64,000 nt of DNA from an uncultured Lachnoclostridium sp. (GTDB lineage: Bacteria; Bacillota; Clostridia; Lachnospirales; Lachnospiraceae). Of this stretch, positions 54,415-63,121 are shown one piece after another; the first letter of the stretch is position 1, and each line of letters starts with the position of its first letter. The DNA lies in assembly GCA_946415315.1 (NCBI GenBank), contig CAMKRZ010000001.1:1-64000 (forward strand), read 5' to 3'. A program made the position numbers and the translations under genes. Under the pieces are notes generated by a model. The model did no database searches. It saw only the letters and a program-made list of their open reading frames with translations, and was not told the DNA's origin.

Positions 54415-55245
54415 ATGCAATTCGGAATGCCAACTTTAATCGAAAACCGCACCCTGGAGGACAACCTCGCGTTGTGCCGGGAACTGGGGCTTTCGTTTGT
54501 GGAACTGAATATGAATTTTCCGGAGTACCAGGTGAATTGCCTGGAGTGGACGGATGCGCTGAAGGAGTTTGCCGAGAAGGCGGGTGTTTATTTTACGATT
54601 CATCTGGATGAGCAGCTGAATATCGCGGACTTCAATCCGCTGGTGGCGGGGGCGTATCTGGAGACAGTGAGACGGACGATCGAGGTGGCAAAGAAGCTGC
54701 TGCCGCTGCGGGATAAGTACGGGGATCCGAGCCAGCCGCTGACGCTCAACATGCATATGCACCACGGCATTTACATCACGCTGCCGGACCGGAAGGTGCA
54801 AATGTATGAGCGGGATTTTGCGACGTACATCGGTGCATGGGAGTTCTTCCGCGACCGGTGCGAGGAGTGGATCGGTGACAGTGACGTCCGCATTGTGATC
54901 GAAAATACCGATGGTTTCAAGGATTATGAGATGCGTGCCATCGAGATCGCGCTGATGAGCCCGAAGTTCGGGCTGACGTGGGATATCGGGCACTCGAAGG
55001 GCGTGAAGGAGATTGATGTGCCGTTCATCCGCGCGCACGAGGATCGCCTGCTGCACATGCACGTGCACGATGCGACCGAGGAGGGGCGGAATCATTTGGC
55101 GCTCGGTGACGGTGAGTTGGATCTGGCGGAGCGGCTTGCGACCGCGGAGCGTCACAACGCACGTTGCGTGCTGGAGACGAAGACCATTGAGGCGCTGCGG
55201 AAGTCGGTGGCGTGGCTTGATGAGAATACGTCGTACCGAGGGTAG
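54415..55245 (+). CDS. Sugar-phosphate isomerase/epimerase (AP-endonuclease-2 TIM barrel)
   Basis: A 276-residue TIM-barrel protein of the xylose-isomerase-like group. The metal ligands can be followed: the first strand FGMPTLIENRTLEDNL, LNMNFPEYQV, FTIHLDEQLN, VIENTDGF (Glu), FGLTWDIGHSKG (Asp-His), HMHVHDAT (His) and VLETK (Glu). The sugar substrate is unknown. ATG at 54415 follows GGAGG. The last codons (ENTSYRG-stop) are the first unit of a tandem repeat running to 55319. Confidence 0.85.
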   Translation: MQFGMPTLIENRTLEDNLALCRELGLSFVELNMNFPEYQVNCLEWTDALKEFAEKAGVYFTIHLDEQLNIADFNPLVAGAYLETVRRTIEVAKKLLPLRDKYGDPSQPLTLNMHMHHGIYITLPDRKVQMYERDFATYIGAWEFFRDRCEEWIGDSDVRIVIENTDGFKDYEMRAIEIALMSPKFGLTWDIGHSKGVKEIDVPFIRAHEDRLLHMHVHDATEEGRNHLALGDGELDLAERLATAERHNARCVLETKTIEALRKSVAWLDENTSYRG

Positions 55246-55319
55246 GAGAATACGTCATACCGAGGGTAGGGGAAATACGTTGTATCGGGCGTAGGAAAAT
55301 TATGTCGCAATGGGCGTAG
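55222..55319 (+). repeat. Tandem repeat containing the stop codon, four units of 24-25 bases
   Basis: Units start GAGAATACGTCGTACCGAG (55222), GAGAATACGTCATACCGAG (55246), GGGAAATACGTTGTATCG (55270) and GAAAATTATGTCGCAATG (55295). The first is coding and ends in the TAG of the isomerase gene; each later unit ends in TAG. Similarity declines from the gene outwards, as expected for slippage copies of the gene end. Confidence 0.85.
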
Positions 55320-55342
55320 GAGACGAAAGGCAGGTATAGAAC

Positions 55343-55642
55343 ATGGGAGATGATCGGAAATCCTGGGTTCCAAGCGATCCTTCATACACGATCATTCTGA
55401 GACAATTAAAGCCTGAGCATAACAGGGGCGCACTGATGAGATACCTTCGAGACTTATTTAACATAGGGGTTTCGGAGGCAAATGACTACCTGAATGGCCT
55501 TCCGGACAAGCCGATCGGGCTTACGAAGAGCTGTGAGCTCACGTGTGGTCAGGCGGAGAAGTATGTGAAGCCCATCCTGGAGAAACTGGATCAATTGGGA
55601 TTAATTGCAGACTGGGTCTACGATTGGGGCGATTGGGAATGA
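55343..55642 (+). CDS. Small protein with ribosomal L7/L12 C-terminal-like fold
   Basis: A 99-residue protein. YTIILRQLKPEHNRGALMRY, then LRDLFNIGVSEANDYLNGLP, then QAEKYVKPILEKLDQLGLIA follows the alpha-beta pattern of the L7/L12 C-terminal domain and of small homologues in clostridia. It is not the ribosomal protein itself, because the N-terminal dimer domain and linker are missing. AAGGCAGG lies before the ATG. The stop is immediately followed by the next gene (1-base gap). No function known. Confidence 0.55.
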   Translation: MGDDRKSWVPSDPSYTIILRQLKPEHNRGALMRYLRDLFNIGVSEANDYLNGLPDKPIGLTKSCELTCGQAEKYVKPILEKLDQLGLIADWVYDWGDWE

Positions 55643-55643
55643 T

Positions 55644-56144
55644 ATGAGACTGTTTATTGCGATACAATTCGATGACACTGTGCTGGAGGCGCTGACGGGG
55701 CTGCAGGAGTCGCTGCGCGGGCAGCGTGTCGGAGGGAATTATACGCCGCGGGAAAATCTTCACCTGACGCTTGCGTTCATCGGCGATTATGACGATCCGG
55801 AGGCGGTGCTCGAGGCGCTCGATCGCGCGGAGTTCCGCCCGATGGAGCTCTCGCTTGACGGCGTCGGCTGCTTCGGCGATCTGTTCTGGGTCGGTCTCGC
55901 GGAAAATAAAGCCCTCCAAGTCTATGTGAAGCGGCTCCGCAGGGAACTTGCGGACGCGGGAATTCCGTTCGACAGGAAACGGTTCTCGCCGCACATCACG
56001 CTGGTCCGCAGAGTTTCCGTGCCCGGCGGCGGGACGATGGTTCCCGTGTCGGAGGGGCCGAAGGGGAGCATGCGCGCGACCCACGTGTCGCTGATGCGTT
56101 CAGACCGTGGGAAAAACGGGATGATCTATACTGAAATCAATTAG
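55644..56144 (+). CDS. thpR: RNA 2',3'-cyclic phosphodiesterase (2'-5' RNA ligase-like)
   Basis: A 166-residue protein of the 2H phosphoesterase family. Both HxTx motifs are present: HLTLAFIGDYDDPEAV and HITLVRRVSV, with RPMELSLDGVGCF between. Family members hydrolyse 2',3'-cyclic phosphate ends of RNA. The start at 55644 is coupled to the preceding stop. It is not known whether the L7/L12-like protein acts with it. The symbol is used by family resemblance only. Confidence 0.88.
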   Translation: MRLFIAIQFDDTVLEALTGLQESLRGQRVGGNYTPRENLHLTLAFIGDYDDPEAVLEALDRAEFRPMELSLDGVGCFGDLFWVGLAENKALQVYVKRLRRELADAGIPFDRKRFSPHITLVRRVSVPGGGTMVPVSEGPKGSMRATHVSLMRSDRGKNGMIYTEIN

Positions 56145-56155
56145 GGGGTAATCCA

Positions 56156-56437
56156 ATGTACGATTTTTTCATGGACCTGTTTGAACGCTACCCGAGTTTC
56201 TTCACATTTTTCGTGATCCTCTGTGCGATCGGCCTGCTGGCTGTGCTTTATATCATCGCACTTATTTTCTACAAGATCATCGCAGGAGTTAAGGGCAGCC
56301 CGAAGGCGATCCAGAGTGACATTGACAAAAAGCAGAACGAAGCCATCGAATCACTGACGAAGGAGACGAAGAAGGCGCTCGCCCTGGAGAAGGAACTTGC
56401 TGAAATACGGGAAAGACTCAAAGACTCGAACCGTTGA
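56156..56437 (+). CDS. Small membrane protein with a cytoplasmic coiled coil
   Basis: A 93-residue protein with one strong transmembrane helix (FFVILCAIGLLAVLYIIALI) after a short N-terminus, and a long charged helix (IDKKQNEAIESLTKETKKAL, then ALEKELAEIRERLKD) that should form a coiled coil. It is probably an oligomeric membrane anchor. AGGGGGTAA lies before the ATG, 11 bases after the preceding stop. No known family. Confidence 0.6.
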   Translation: MYDFFMDLFERYPSFFTFFVILCAIGLLAVLYIIALIFYKIIAGVKGSPKAIQSDIDKKQNEAIESLTKETKKALALEKELAEIRERLKDSNR

Positions 56438-56522
56438 GCGCATACGCCAAGATATTCCGAAAGTGGAATCGAAAAGCCATTGTATTTTGCAATACTACTA
56501 TTGTAGAATAAGCACAGGAAAA

Positions 56523-56557
56523 TCCCGTTAAGACGGTGCTTGGCCATCTTAACGGGA
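56523..56557 (-). terminator. Terminator of the PspC gene (minus strand)
   Basis: TCCCGTTAAGA / TCTTAACGGGA perfect 11-bp stem; on the minus strand it is followed by TTTTCC. The rest of the 210-base gap shows no gene. Confidence 0.7.
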
Positions 56558-56648
56558 ATTATAGGGGACTTCCGAATTGACGATTTGAATCGATAGATGC
56601 TTTTGCGTCAATCGCCGCGAATGCTCTATTGAGACACTGATCGGCGTT

Positions 56649-56909
56649 TCAATAGTTGTCGTAATAGTAGGTGCTGTCGTAGTTGCTGACCGGGCTCTTG
56701 TAACCGGTGTAACCCTGGTAGTAGTTCTTCGGAGCGGGGCTCATAACGATCGCTGCGATGATGTAAACCCAGATGCTCATGCCTGCGAAGAGCACGAGAA
56801 GAACGGTGATAAGGCGAACGGTCGAAGAATCAACATTGAAGTACTCGGCAAGTCCACCGCACACGCCGCAGATCTTTTTGTCATTTTCGGATTTGTAAAG
56901 TTTTTTCAT
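56649..56909 (-). CDS. PspC-domain membrane protein
   Basis: An 86-residue protein. [19 protein letters not shown] is the PspC signature, followed by one transmembrane region ([20 protein letters not shown]) and a Tyr/Gly-rich tail ([18 protein letters not shown]). PspC proteins take part in the phage-shock or envelope-stress response. GGAGAT is upstream of the ATG on the minus strand. It is the only minus-strand gene in this half of the window apart from the higBA pair. A hairpin at 56523-56557 ends it. Confidence 0.9.
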   Translation of the reverse strand: MKKLYKSENDKKICGVCGGLAEYFNVDSSTVRLITVLLVLFAGMSIWVYIIAAIVMSPAPKNYYQGYTGYKSPVSNYDSTYYYDNY

Positions 56910-57055
56910 GGTTGTATCTCCTTTGAGTTTTTAATTTTTCGATTTAGGCAATTTCCTGTTCCCCTCGGAACGATTTCAGGATAACAGAGGAATATGAAAA
57001 GGTCTTTGAAGAAAGATTAGAGTTTGATTAAAAATTTAGAAACGAGGTTGAGGGT

Positions 57056-58030
57056 ATGGAGAAAGTAAAATGGGGTGTCCTCGGCACGGCCAACATCGCG
57101 CGCTGGTGCACGATCCCGGGAATGAAGAAGGCGGAGCACTGCGAGCTTTACGCGATCGCAGGGCGGAAAATAGAGAAAGCGCAGGTGTACGCCGCGGACT
57201 TCGGTTTTGCGAAGGCGTACGGTAGCTATGATGAGCTGCTGGCGGACGAGGAGGTTCAGGCGGTCTACATTCCGCTCCCGAATGATCTGCACAAGCCCTG
57301 GGTGACGAAGGCGCTGCAGACGGGCAAGCACGTTCTGTGCGAAAAACCGTTGGCTCTCGATGCGGAGGAGGCTCGTGAGATGTACGAAACCGCCCGCGAA
57401 AACGGAGTCATCCTGATGGAGGCGTACGCGTACCTGCACAGCCCGTACGTGGAGAGCCTGGTAAATGACGTAAAGAGCGGCGTCATCGGTGATGTCGACT
57501 TCATCGACACCGCGTTCGTGACGCAGGGCTATAAGGAGGATTTCCGCCTGCATAAGGAACACGGCGGCGGGGCGATGTACGACCTCGGTTGCTACTGCAC
57601 GACGATGATCTTGTCGCTGATCGACAGCGATGTGTCGATGGTGAAGGCTTCGGCGGAGTTCACCGAGCTTGGCGTGGACATGCTCACGACGGCGCAGATG
57701 AAATTCGAGAACGGCGCGCGCGCTTCGTTCACGGTCGGCATGAACTTGGGCGTAGGAACGAACTCGCGCTTTGACCGTCTCTATATCCACGGTTCAAAGG
57801 GTACAATTCGGTCGGATGTGGAGTATAATCAGGAGGGAACGCTTCACTACGAGATCCGCACGGCGGACGGGCGCATTGAGCGCGAGGTGTTCGTTCCGCA
57901 GAATTACTCGCTCGAGCTCGAGCAGCTGAACCGCTGCATCTTAGAGGGCGAGAAACCGCATATTTCGGAAGCATTTTCCGTGAAAAATGCGGTGCTGATC
58001 GACCGCGTGCTGCGGGGAATCGGGTACTGA
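57056..58030 (+). CDS. Gfo/Idh/MocA-family NAD(P)-dependent oxidoreductase
   Basis: A 324-residue enzyme. The Rossmann fold starts KWGVLGTANIARWCTIPGM; EEVQAVYIPLPNDLHKPWV and KHVLCEKPLALDAEEAREMY are family motifs, the latter with the catalytic Lys of EKP, and FIDTAFVTQGYKED starts the C-terminal domain. It oxidises or reduces a sugar or inositol-like substrate. GTTGAGGG lies before the ATG. The isochorismatase gene follows 70 bases later. Confidence 0.93.
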   Translation: MEKVKWGVLGTANIARWCTIPGMKKAEHCELYAIAGRKIEKAQVYAADFGFAKAYGSYDELLADEEVQAVYIPLPNDLHKPWVTKALQTGKHVLCEKPLALDAEEAREMYETARENGVILMEAYAYLHSPYVESLVNDVKSGVIGDVDFIDTAFVTQGYKEDFRLHKEHGGGAMYDLGCYCTTMILSLIDSDVSMVKASAEFTELGVDMLTTAQMKFENGARASFTVGMNLGVGTNSRFDRLYIHGSKGTIRSDVEYNQEGTLHYEIRTADGRIEREVFVPQNYSLELEQLNRCILEGEKPHISEAFSVKNAVLIDRVLRGIGY

Positions 58031-58100
58031 GCAATGCGGGACCGGTCGGACGCCTGATCGGACCCGGGTAGTGCAATACGAAGACAGGAGGACTTGTATC

Positions 58101-58619
58101 ATGAAAGCATTGATCGTGATCGACATGCAGAAGGACTTTATCGACGGCAGTCTCGGTACGGCTGAGGCCGTGGCCATCGTGCCCGCGGTGGCGGAGAAGA
58201 TCCGCGCGCGCAAGGCGGAAGGGTGGCAGGTGATCTTCACGCGCGACACGCACGGGGAAAACTACATGGAATCCAACGAGGGCAAGCACCTTCCGGTGGT
58301 TCACTGCATCGAGGAGACGCCGGGCTGGATGATCAACGAGTCGCTCGATACCTCGGGCGCGCTGATCGTCAACAAGCCGTCGTTCGGCTTCACGGGCTGG
58401 TCGGACGTGCTCGACGACATGATCGGCGGTGGCGTTGAGGAGATTGAGCTGGTCGGCCTGTGCACGGACATTTGCGTCGTTTCGAACGCGCTGATCCTCA
58501 AGGCTCTCTACCCCGAGATCCGCATCAGCGTGGATCCCGCGTGCTGCGCGGGTGTGACGCCCGCTACGCATGAGGCTGCGCTCACGACGATGAAAATGTG
58601 CCAGATTGAGATTGCGTAG
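58101..58619 (+). CDS. Isochorismatase-family cysteine hydrolase (nicotinamidase-like)
   Basis: A 172-residue protein. The catalytic Asp is in ALIVIDMQKDFIDGSLG, a Lys region in VNKPSFGFTGWSDV, and the nucleophile Cys in VGLCTDICVVSNAL, which is the classic triad. The spacing fits nicotinamidases, and FTRDTHGENYMESNEGKHLP resembles their metal-binding loop. It probably converts nicotinamide to nicotinate for NAD salvage, or hydrolyses a related amide. ATG at 58101 follows AGGAGGAC. Confidence 0.88.
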   Translation: MKALIVIDMQKDFIDGSLGTAEAVAIVPAVAEKIRARKAEGWQVIFTRDTHGENYMESNEGKHLPVVHCIEETPGWMINESLDTSGALIVNKPSFGFTGWSDVLDDMIGGGVEEIELVGLCTDICVVSNALILKALYPEIRISVDPACCAGVTPATHEAALTTMKMCQIEIA

Positions 58620-58641
58620 ACTTCTGTTGCGGCCTGCCGCG

Positions 58642-58669
58642 GCACTCCGACCGCGGTCGGACGGAGTGC
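58642..58669. repeat. GC-rich inverted repeat between genes
   Basis: GCACTCCG / CGGAGTGC arms enclose a second palindrome (CCGACCGCGGTCGG) in the loop. No T tract follows. It could be a processing site, a weak terminator or a translational element for the following gene. Confidence 0.5.
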
Positions 58670-58706
58670 TGCCGGCGGGCTGCGTTGCTTTGGTGAGGAA
58701 TATTCA

Positions 58707-59732
58707 ATGATACCTGATATCACACTCGGCCGGACCGGCATCACGGTTCCGCAAAATGCCTTCGGCGCCCTGCCGATCCAGCGTGTCGACGTTGACACGG
58801 CGGTTCGGCTTCTTCGCCGTGCCTATGAAGGCGGCATCCGCTTCTTCGACACCGCGCACGCCTACACGGACAGCGAGCGGAAGCTCGGGGAGGCATTTGC
58901 CGGCATGCGTGAGAAGGTCTTCATCGCGACGAAGACGCAGGCGAAGACCGGCGACAAGCTGCGCGAGGAACTTGCCGCGAGCCTTGAGGCGCTTCGCACG
59001 GATTACATCGACATTTACCAGCTTCACTGCGCGCCGCAGTGCTTCCGCCCGGGCGACGGGACGGGCCTTTACGAGGCGCTCTGCGAGGCGAAGGAGCAGG
59101 GGCTCGTGCGCCACATCGGCATCACCGCGCACAAGATCGGTGTCGCCGAGGAGATCGTGGCGAGCGGGCTCTATGAGACGCTGCAGTTTCCGTTTTCCTA
59201 CCTCGCGAGCGAACGCGACATCGCGCTTGTCAAATCGACCACGGAGGCCGACATGGGCTTCATCGCGATGAAGGGGCTCTCGGGCGGTCTGCTGACAAAC
59301 TCGGCGGCGTGCATGGCGTTCATGCTGCAGTACCCGGCGCTGCCGATCTGGGGCGTTCAGAGGGACTCGGAACTTGAGGAGTGGCTGTCGTATTTTACGA
59401 AAGATGCTGCGATGACGGACGAGCTGCGCGAGTTCATCGAGCGCGACCGCAAGGAGCTGCTCGGCGAATTCTGCCGCGGTTGCGGTTACTGCTCACCGTG
59501 CACGGTGGGCATCGTGATCAACCAGTGCGCGCGCATGTCGCAGATGATCCGCCGCGCGCCATCGCAGGCCTGGCTTTCGGACTACTGGAAGGCGGAGATG
59601 GCGCGGATCGACGAGTGCGTGGACTGCGGCCTGTGCAAGACGCGCTGCCCGTACGAGCTTGACATTCCGAATTTGCTTCGCAAAAATCTTGCGGATTACA
59701 ATGATATTCTCGCGGGGCGTGTGAAGGTGTGA
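58707..59732 (+). CDS. Aldo/keto reductase with a C-terminal ferredoxin-like domain
   Basis: A 341-residue protein. The N-terminal part is an aldo/keto reductase barrel: RFFDTAHAYTDSERKLGEAF contains the catalytic Asp and Tyr, VFIATKTQAKTGDKL the Lys and YIDIYQLHCAPQCFRPGD the His. The C-terminal part carries two cysteine clusters, CRGCGYCSPC and CVDCGLCKTRCPY, of the 4Fe-4S type, as in several anaerobic members. It may couple NAD(P)H oxidation to electron transfer. The stop overlaps the next gene by 4 bases. Confidence 0.92.
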   Translation: MIPDITLGRTGITVPQNAFGALPIQRVDVDTAVRLLRRAYEGGIRFFDTAHAYTDSERKLGEAFAGMREKVFIATKTQAKTGDKLREELAASLEALRTDYIDIYQLHCAPQCFRPGDGTGLYEALCEAKEQGLVRHIGITAHKIGVAEEIVASGLYETLQFPFSYLASERDIALVKSTTEADMGFIAMKGLSGGLLTNSAACMAFMLQYPALPIWGVQRDSELEEWLSYFTKDAAMTDELREFIERDRKELLGEFCRGCGYCSPCTVGIVINQCARMSQMIRRAPSQAWLSDYWKAEMARIDECVDCGLCKTRCPYELDIPNLLRKNLADYNDILAGRVKV

Positions 59733-60412
59733 GTGAGATGAACATCGAGCGAAAACGGAGAATCGCATTTTACCTGAACTGCGCGGTTATCGTGTTCGCG
59801 GTGACCGGCACGGTTTTGATGCTTTTCTTTCGCGGCAACAATGAGGAACTGCTGGCGGACGGCATCGAGAACTATAAGTATTTTACGGTGCTTTCCAACG
59901 AATTTTGCGGCGTCATCGCGGTGGTGAGCCTGATCCGGTCACTCCGCGGAAAGGCGCAGTCGATGCTGGCGAAATTCATGGCGGCAGCGGCGGTCGGGTT
60001 GACGTTCCTTGTGATCATCGGATTCCTGGGTCCGCTGTACGGTCTTCTGAAAATGTACCGCGGCGCCAATTTCTTCTTCCACCTGATCCTGCCGCTCACG
60101 GCGATGGCGGAGTTCGTGTTCAGCCCGGGTGACGCAGAGCCCGTTCCGTTCCGATGGACTCTGTACACGATGATCCCGGTGGCATTGTACGGCGCGTTTT
60201 ATCTCGGGAATAACATGATCAACGGCATCGGCGAATGGCCGCACACCAACGATTTCTATGGATTCCTGAACTGGGGCCTGCCGGTCGGACTCCTGATCTT
60301 TGCATTTATCATGCTTGCAATCTGGGGCATAGCGTGCGCGCTGCGCGCGGTGCGGAAGAAAATTCAGCAGTCCGAAGTGAGCGCTGGGGAAGACAGCACT
60401 GCCGGGATGTGA
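59729..60412 (+). CDS. Pr6Pr-type multi-pass membrane protein
   Basis: A 227-residue protein with six transmembrane helices, for example LNCAVIVFAVTGTVLMLFF and FFFHLILPLTAMAEFVF. YKYFTVLSNEFCGVIAVVSL is the typical first loop of this family. The function is unknown. The GTG at 59729 overlaps the preceding stop; ATG at 59738 is a possible alternative. Confidence 0.75.
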   Translation: MSEMNIERKRRIAFYLNCAVIVFAVTGTVLMLFFRGNNEELLADGIENYKYFTVLSNEFCGVIAVVSLIRSLRGKAQSMLAKFMAAAAVGLTFLVIIGFLGPLYGLLKMYRGANFFFHLILPLTAMAEFVFSPGDAEPVPFRWTLYTMIPVALYGAFYLGNNMINGIGEWPHTNDFYGFLNWGLPVGLLIFAFIMLAIWGIACALRAVRKKIQQSEVSAGEDSTAGM

Positions 60413-60481
60413 GCGAAGAGCCGGGCGTTGAAGCGAGCGCATTTTCCGCACCATTATTCAGTAGAGGAGAGGGAAACAACG

Positions 60482-61336
60482 ATGTTTATCACAAAGTTGC
60501 TCGGACATAAATTCCGTGAGGATGAGTTTGTGTCCTGCTCGGTGTCCACCGGCGGCGGTATGACCGGCGGCTCCAGGATTGTTGAACTGCGGCGCGAGAA
60601 GGACGGCAGCGTGACGCTTACGGTACGGGGCAGGGAGTGGCATTATGAGCGCGAGGAGAAGACGGTGTATCCCGCTTCGGAGGAAGCAATCGCGCATGTC
60701 GCGGAGATCGTGAATAAGTACAGCTTATATGCCGCGAGCAAGCGACGGATGAGCAATATTGAGATTCTCGACGGCGACACGACCACGGTGAGTTTTCATT
60801 TCGGCAAGAGATATTTCAGCATACGGCAGCTGCAGCGGAAGTGGCCGAGCGGGCGGAAGGGCTATATGGAGACGATCCGGTACCTGAATTCGCTGGAGCA
60901 GGGAGAAGGTGTAACGACCCGCGAGCCGCAGCATCTCCGTCTGTTGCTGCACGGTTACAATCTGTTTTTCAATGTTGAGGACGCATGGGACGGAAAATTA
61001 GATGAGATCCTGAGCGAGGACCATGAGGTGTCTCGTTTCGAGGACTGTGGGATCGTGCTCTGCGCGGGCGTGGAACTGACTGCGGGCGGCGCCGGGACGG
61101 CGGATGGTTTGGAGACTGCCGAAGGCACCGCAACTGCCGGTGAAGTACAGCCGGTGACAACCGCGGAAGCTTGCGACCTTGTCTATGCCCCTGCGAGCGG
61201 AAGTATCATCCTGCTTTACGGGGAGCATGCATTTTCCGAGCCGGTCTATCTGCTGGCGAAAATCGACGGATACGCGAAAACAGCGGCGCCGCTTGTAGAG
61301 AAGATGGAAGGGGAATACAGTTTTTATATCAATTAG
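60482..61336 (+). CDS. Hypothetical 284-residue protein
   Basis: I do not recognise it. The N-terminal half has FREDEFVSCSVSTGGGMTGG and a KDGSVTLTVRGREWHYEREE strand pair, then a central DGDTTTVSFHFGKRYFSIRQ segment. A low-complexity Gly/Ala/Thr stretch around residue 200 (TAGGAGTADGLETAEGTATA) separates the C-terminal domain, whose LVYAPASGSIILLYGEHAF and EPVYLLAKIDGYA recall the cyclophilin-like barrel seen at the end of the 4338 protein. ATG at 60482 follows GAGGAGAGGG. It is co-oriented with the LUD gene 18 bases downstream, suggesting one transcript. Confidence 0.6.
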   Translation: MFITKLLGHKFREDEFVSCSVSTGGGMTGGSRIVELRREKDGSVTLTVRGREWHYEREEKTVYPASEEAIAHVAEIVNKYSLYAASKRRMSNIEILDGDTTTVSFHFGKRYFSIRQLQRKWPSGRKGYMETIRYLNSLEQGEGVTTREPQHLRLLLHGYNLFFNVEDAWDGKLDEILSEDHEVSRFEDCGIVLCAGVELTAGGAGTADGLETAEGTATAGEVQPVTTAEACDLVYAPASGSIILLYGEHAFSEPVYLLAKIDGYAKTAAPLVEKMEGEYSFYIN

Positions 61337-61354
61337 TTACTTGGGAGGTGCAGA

Positions 61355-61984
61355 ATGAACGAGATGACGCGGAAACGGAACCGCCTGCTGGCGGAGAAGG
61401 TGATCAAGGGCCTGGAGTCCCGCAACATGACGGGCTACTATGCCGAGACGAGCGATGAGGCGCTGCAGATGGCGCTTGAGCTCATTCCCGAGGGGGCAAG
61501 CGTCGGCATGGGCGGCTGCATGAGCGCGAAGGAGATCGGGCTGACGGACGCGCTTCGGAGCGGAAAATACGATTTCATCGACCGCGACGCAACGCCGAAT
61601 AAACGCGAGGCGATGCTGGCGACGTACGATGCGGACTACTTCATCGCAAGCGCCAACGCGATGACGGAGGACGGCGTGATCATCAACATCGACGGCAATG
61701 CAAACCGTGTCTCCGCAATTGCGCAGGGGCCGCGCTATGTGGTCTTTATCGTCGGGATGAACAAGGTTTGCAAGGATGTGGACCATGCGATGAAGCGCGC
61801 CCGCAATGTGGCTGCGCCGATCAACTCGCAGCGTTTCGGTCTCTCGACGCCGTGCACGAAAACCGGTTCCTGCATGGACTGCAAATCGCCGGACACGATT
61901 TGCTGCCAGATCCTGATCACGCGCTACTCGCGCCACGAGGGCCGCATTCACGTAATTCTGGTCAACGAAGATTTAGGGTATTGA
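61355..61984 (+). CDS. LUD-domain protein (lactate-utilisation/YkgG-like)
   Basis: A 209-residue protein with the LUD fold. [20 protein letters not shown] and [20 protein letters not shown] are landmarks. [20 protein letters not shown] contains a cysteine cluster that could bind an iron-sulfur centre. Relatives such as LutC act with lactate-oxidising complexes, but the other lut genes are not nearby. GGGAGG lies before the ATG. Confidence 0.88.
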   Translation: MNEMTRKRNRLLAEKVIKGLESRNMTGYYAETSDEALQMALELIPEGASVGMGGCMSAKEIGLTDALRSGKYDFIDRDATPNKREAMLATYDADYFIASANAMTEDGVIINIDGNANRVSAIAQGPRYVVFIVGMNKVCKDVDHAMKRARNVAAPINSQRFGLSTPCTKTGSCMDCKSPDTICCQILITRYSRHEGRIHVILVNEDLGY

Positions 61985-61988
61985 TGCT

Positions 61989-63104
61989 ATGGGACTTTTT
62001 TCCAAAAAGAAAAACGGAATCAGTGAGACCGAGCGCAAGCGCCTGTGGGACGGCCTTGCGGAGTTTCTGCGCCTGAACTTCAAGCCGGACGAGGCGCCGC
62101 GCGCAGATGCCTGCGGAGCTTCCGCTCCCACATCGATGAACAATGCGATGCTTGGAGCGGCCGCGACAGTGGCCGGTGCCCGCAACGAAGCGGTATCGAC
62201 GTTTATGATGAATGCCGCGATGCCCATGGCCATGCAGGCGGCGATGCCGGCAGACACGTCGCAGGTCTATGCGGAAGCTGCGGAGATAGAAGAGGACGCC
62301 GCGGGGATTGCAGAAGAGACCTTTGCTGAGATTTGCGAAGAGGCGGAGGAAGTAACAGAGGCCGCGGAGAAGAAAGCCGTGGAGACCGCGGAAGCAAACT
62401 TTGCTGAGGTTTGTGACGCGGCTGAGGAAGTTACCGAGACTGAGGAAGAGGAACTCGCAGAGTTGGCGGAAGATGCCGTTGAGGACGCCGCACATTCGTT
62501 CCCCGTCTCACCGGAAACGCTCAAGTATAAGGAGAGAAAATCCGGAATCAGCCTGCTTCGAAAGAAGAGCTTGCGCCGTGAAGATGCGTGCTACGGGGCC
62601 GCTTCGAAGGAGGAGCGCGCTGATGCAACGCAGTTTGACAAAGCCGATGCCATGCAGATGATGAGCATGGACATGATGCGCGACGAGGCAGCGCCTTCCA
62701 TGAAGGAGACAGCAGCTAAGTCTGCAGCGAAGAAGCGCTCCCTCACGGACGTGGTCTCCCAGGTCGGGGAGACGTGGCAGCAGAGCCTGCTCCGCAAGAT
62801 TGACGAGAAAGGATTTTCCGACTCCGAGGTCTATAAGCGCGCCGGGCTCGACCGCAAGCTGTTCTCGAAGATCCGCTGCAACGAGGCGTACCAGCCGAAG
62901 AAGTCCACGGCGGTGGCATTTGCGCTTGCGCTGCAGCTGTCGCTCGACGAGACGAGGGACATGCTTTCGCGCGCCGGTTACGCGTTATCGCCGAGCAGCC
63001 GCTTCGACCTGATCGTAGAGTATTTTATTGAAAATGATGTCTTCGACATCGACACCATCAACGAGGCCCTGTTTGATCACGGGGAAGCGCTGTTGGGAGC
63101 ATAA
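61989..63104 (+). CDS. Ala/Glu-rich protein with a C-terminal helical DNA- or protein-binding domain
   Basis: A 371-residue protein. It starts [20 protein letters not shown], continues with a long Ala/Glu/Met-rich low-complexity stretch (residues about 50-170), and has a basic patch before the C-terminal domain. The last 115 residues ([20 protein letters not shown], then [20 protein letters not shown], then [20 protein letters not shown]) form a helical domain that I know as a tail on macro-domain, phosphatase and vWA proteins of clostridia. The next genes, a flavoprotein and a vWA protein, fit such a context. Only TAGGGTATTG precedes the ATG. Confidence 0.6.
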   Translation: MGLFSKKKNGISETERKRLWDGLAEFLRLNFKPDEAPRADACGASAPTSMNNAMLGAAATVAGARNEAVSTFMMNAAMPMAMQAAMPADTSQVYAEAAEIEEDAAGIAEETFAEICEEAEEVTEAAEKKAVETAEANFAEVCDAAEEVTETEEEELAELAEDAVEDAAHSFPVSPETLKYKERKSGISLLRKKSLRREDACYGAASKEERADATQFDKADAMQMMSMDMMRDEAAPSMKETAAKSAAKKRSLTDVVSQVGETWQQSLLRKIDEKGFSDSEVYKRAGLDRKLFSKIRCNEAYQPKKSTAVAFALALQLSLDETRDMLSRAGYALSPSSRFDLIVEYFIENDVFDIDTINEALFDHGEALLGA

Positions 63105-63121
63105 CGGAGGAATACGGGAAT

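Noticed and set aside
55222-55319. CRISPR-like or phage attachment site
   Set aside because: Adjacent 24-25 bp units without spacers, no integrase, and the first unit is the gene end itself.
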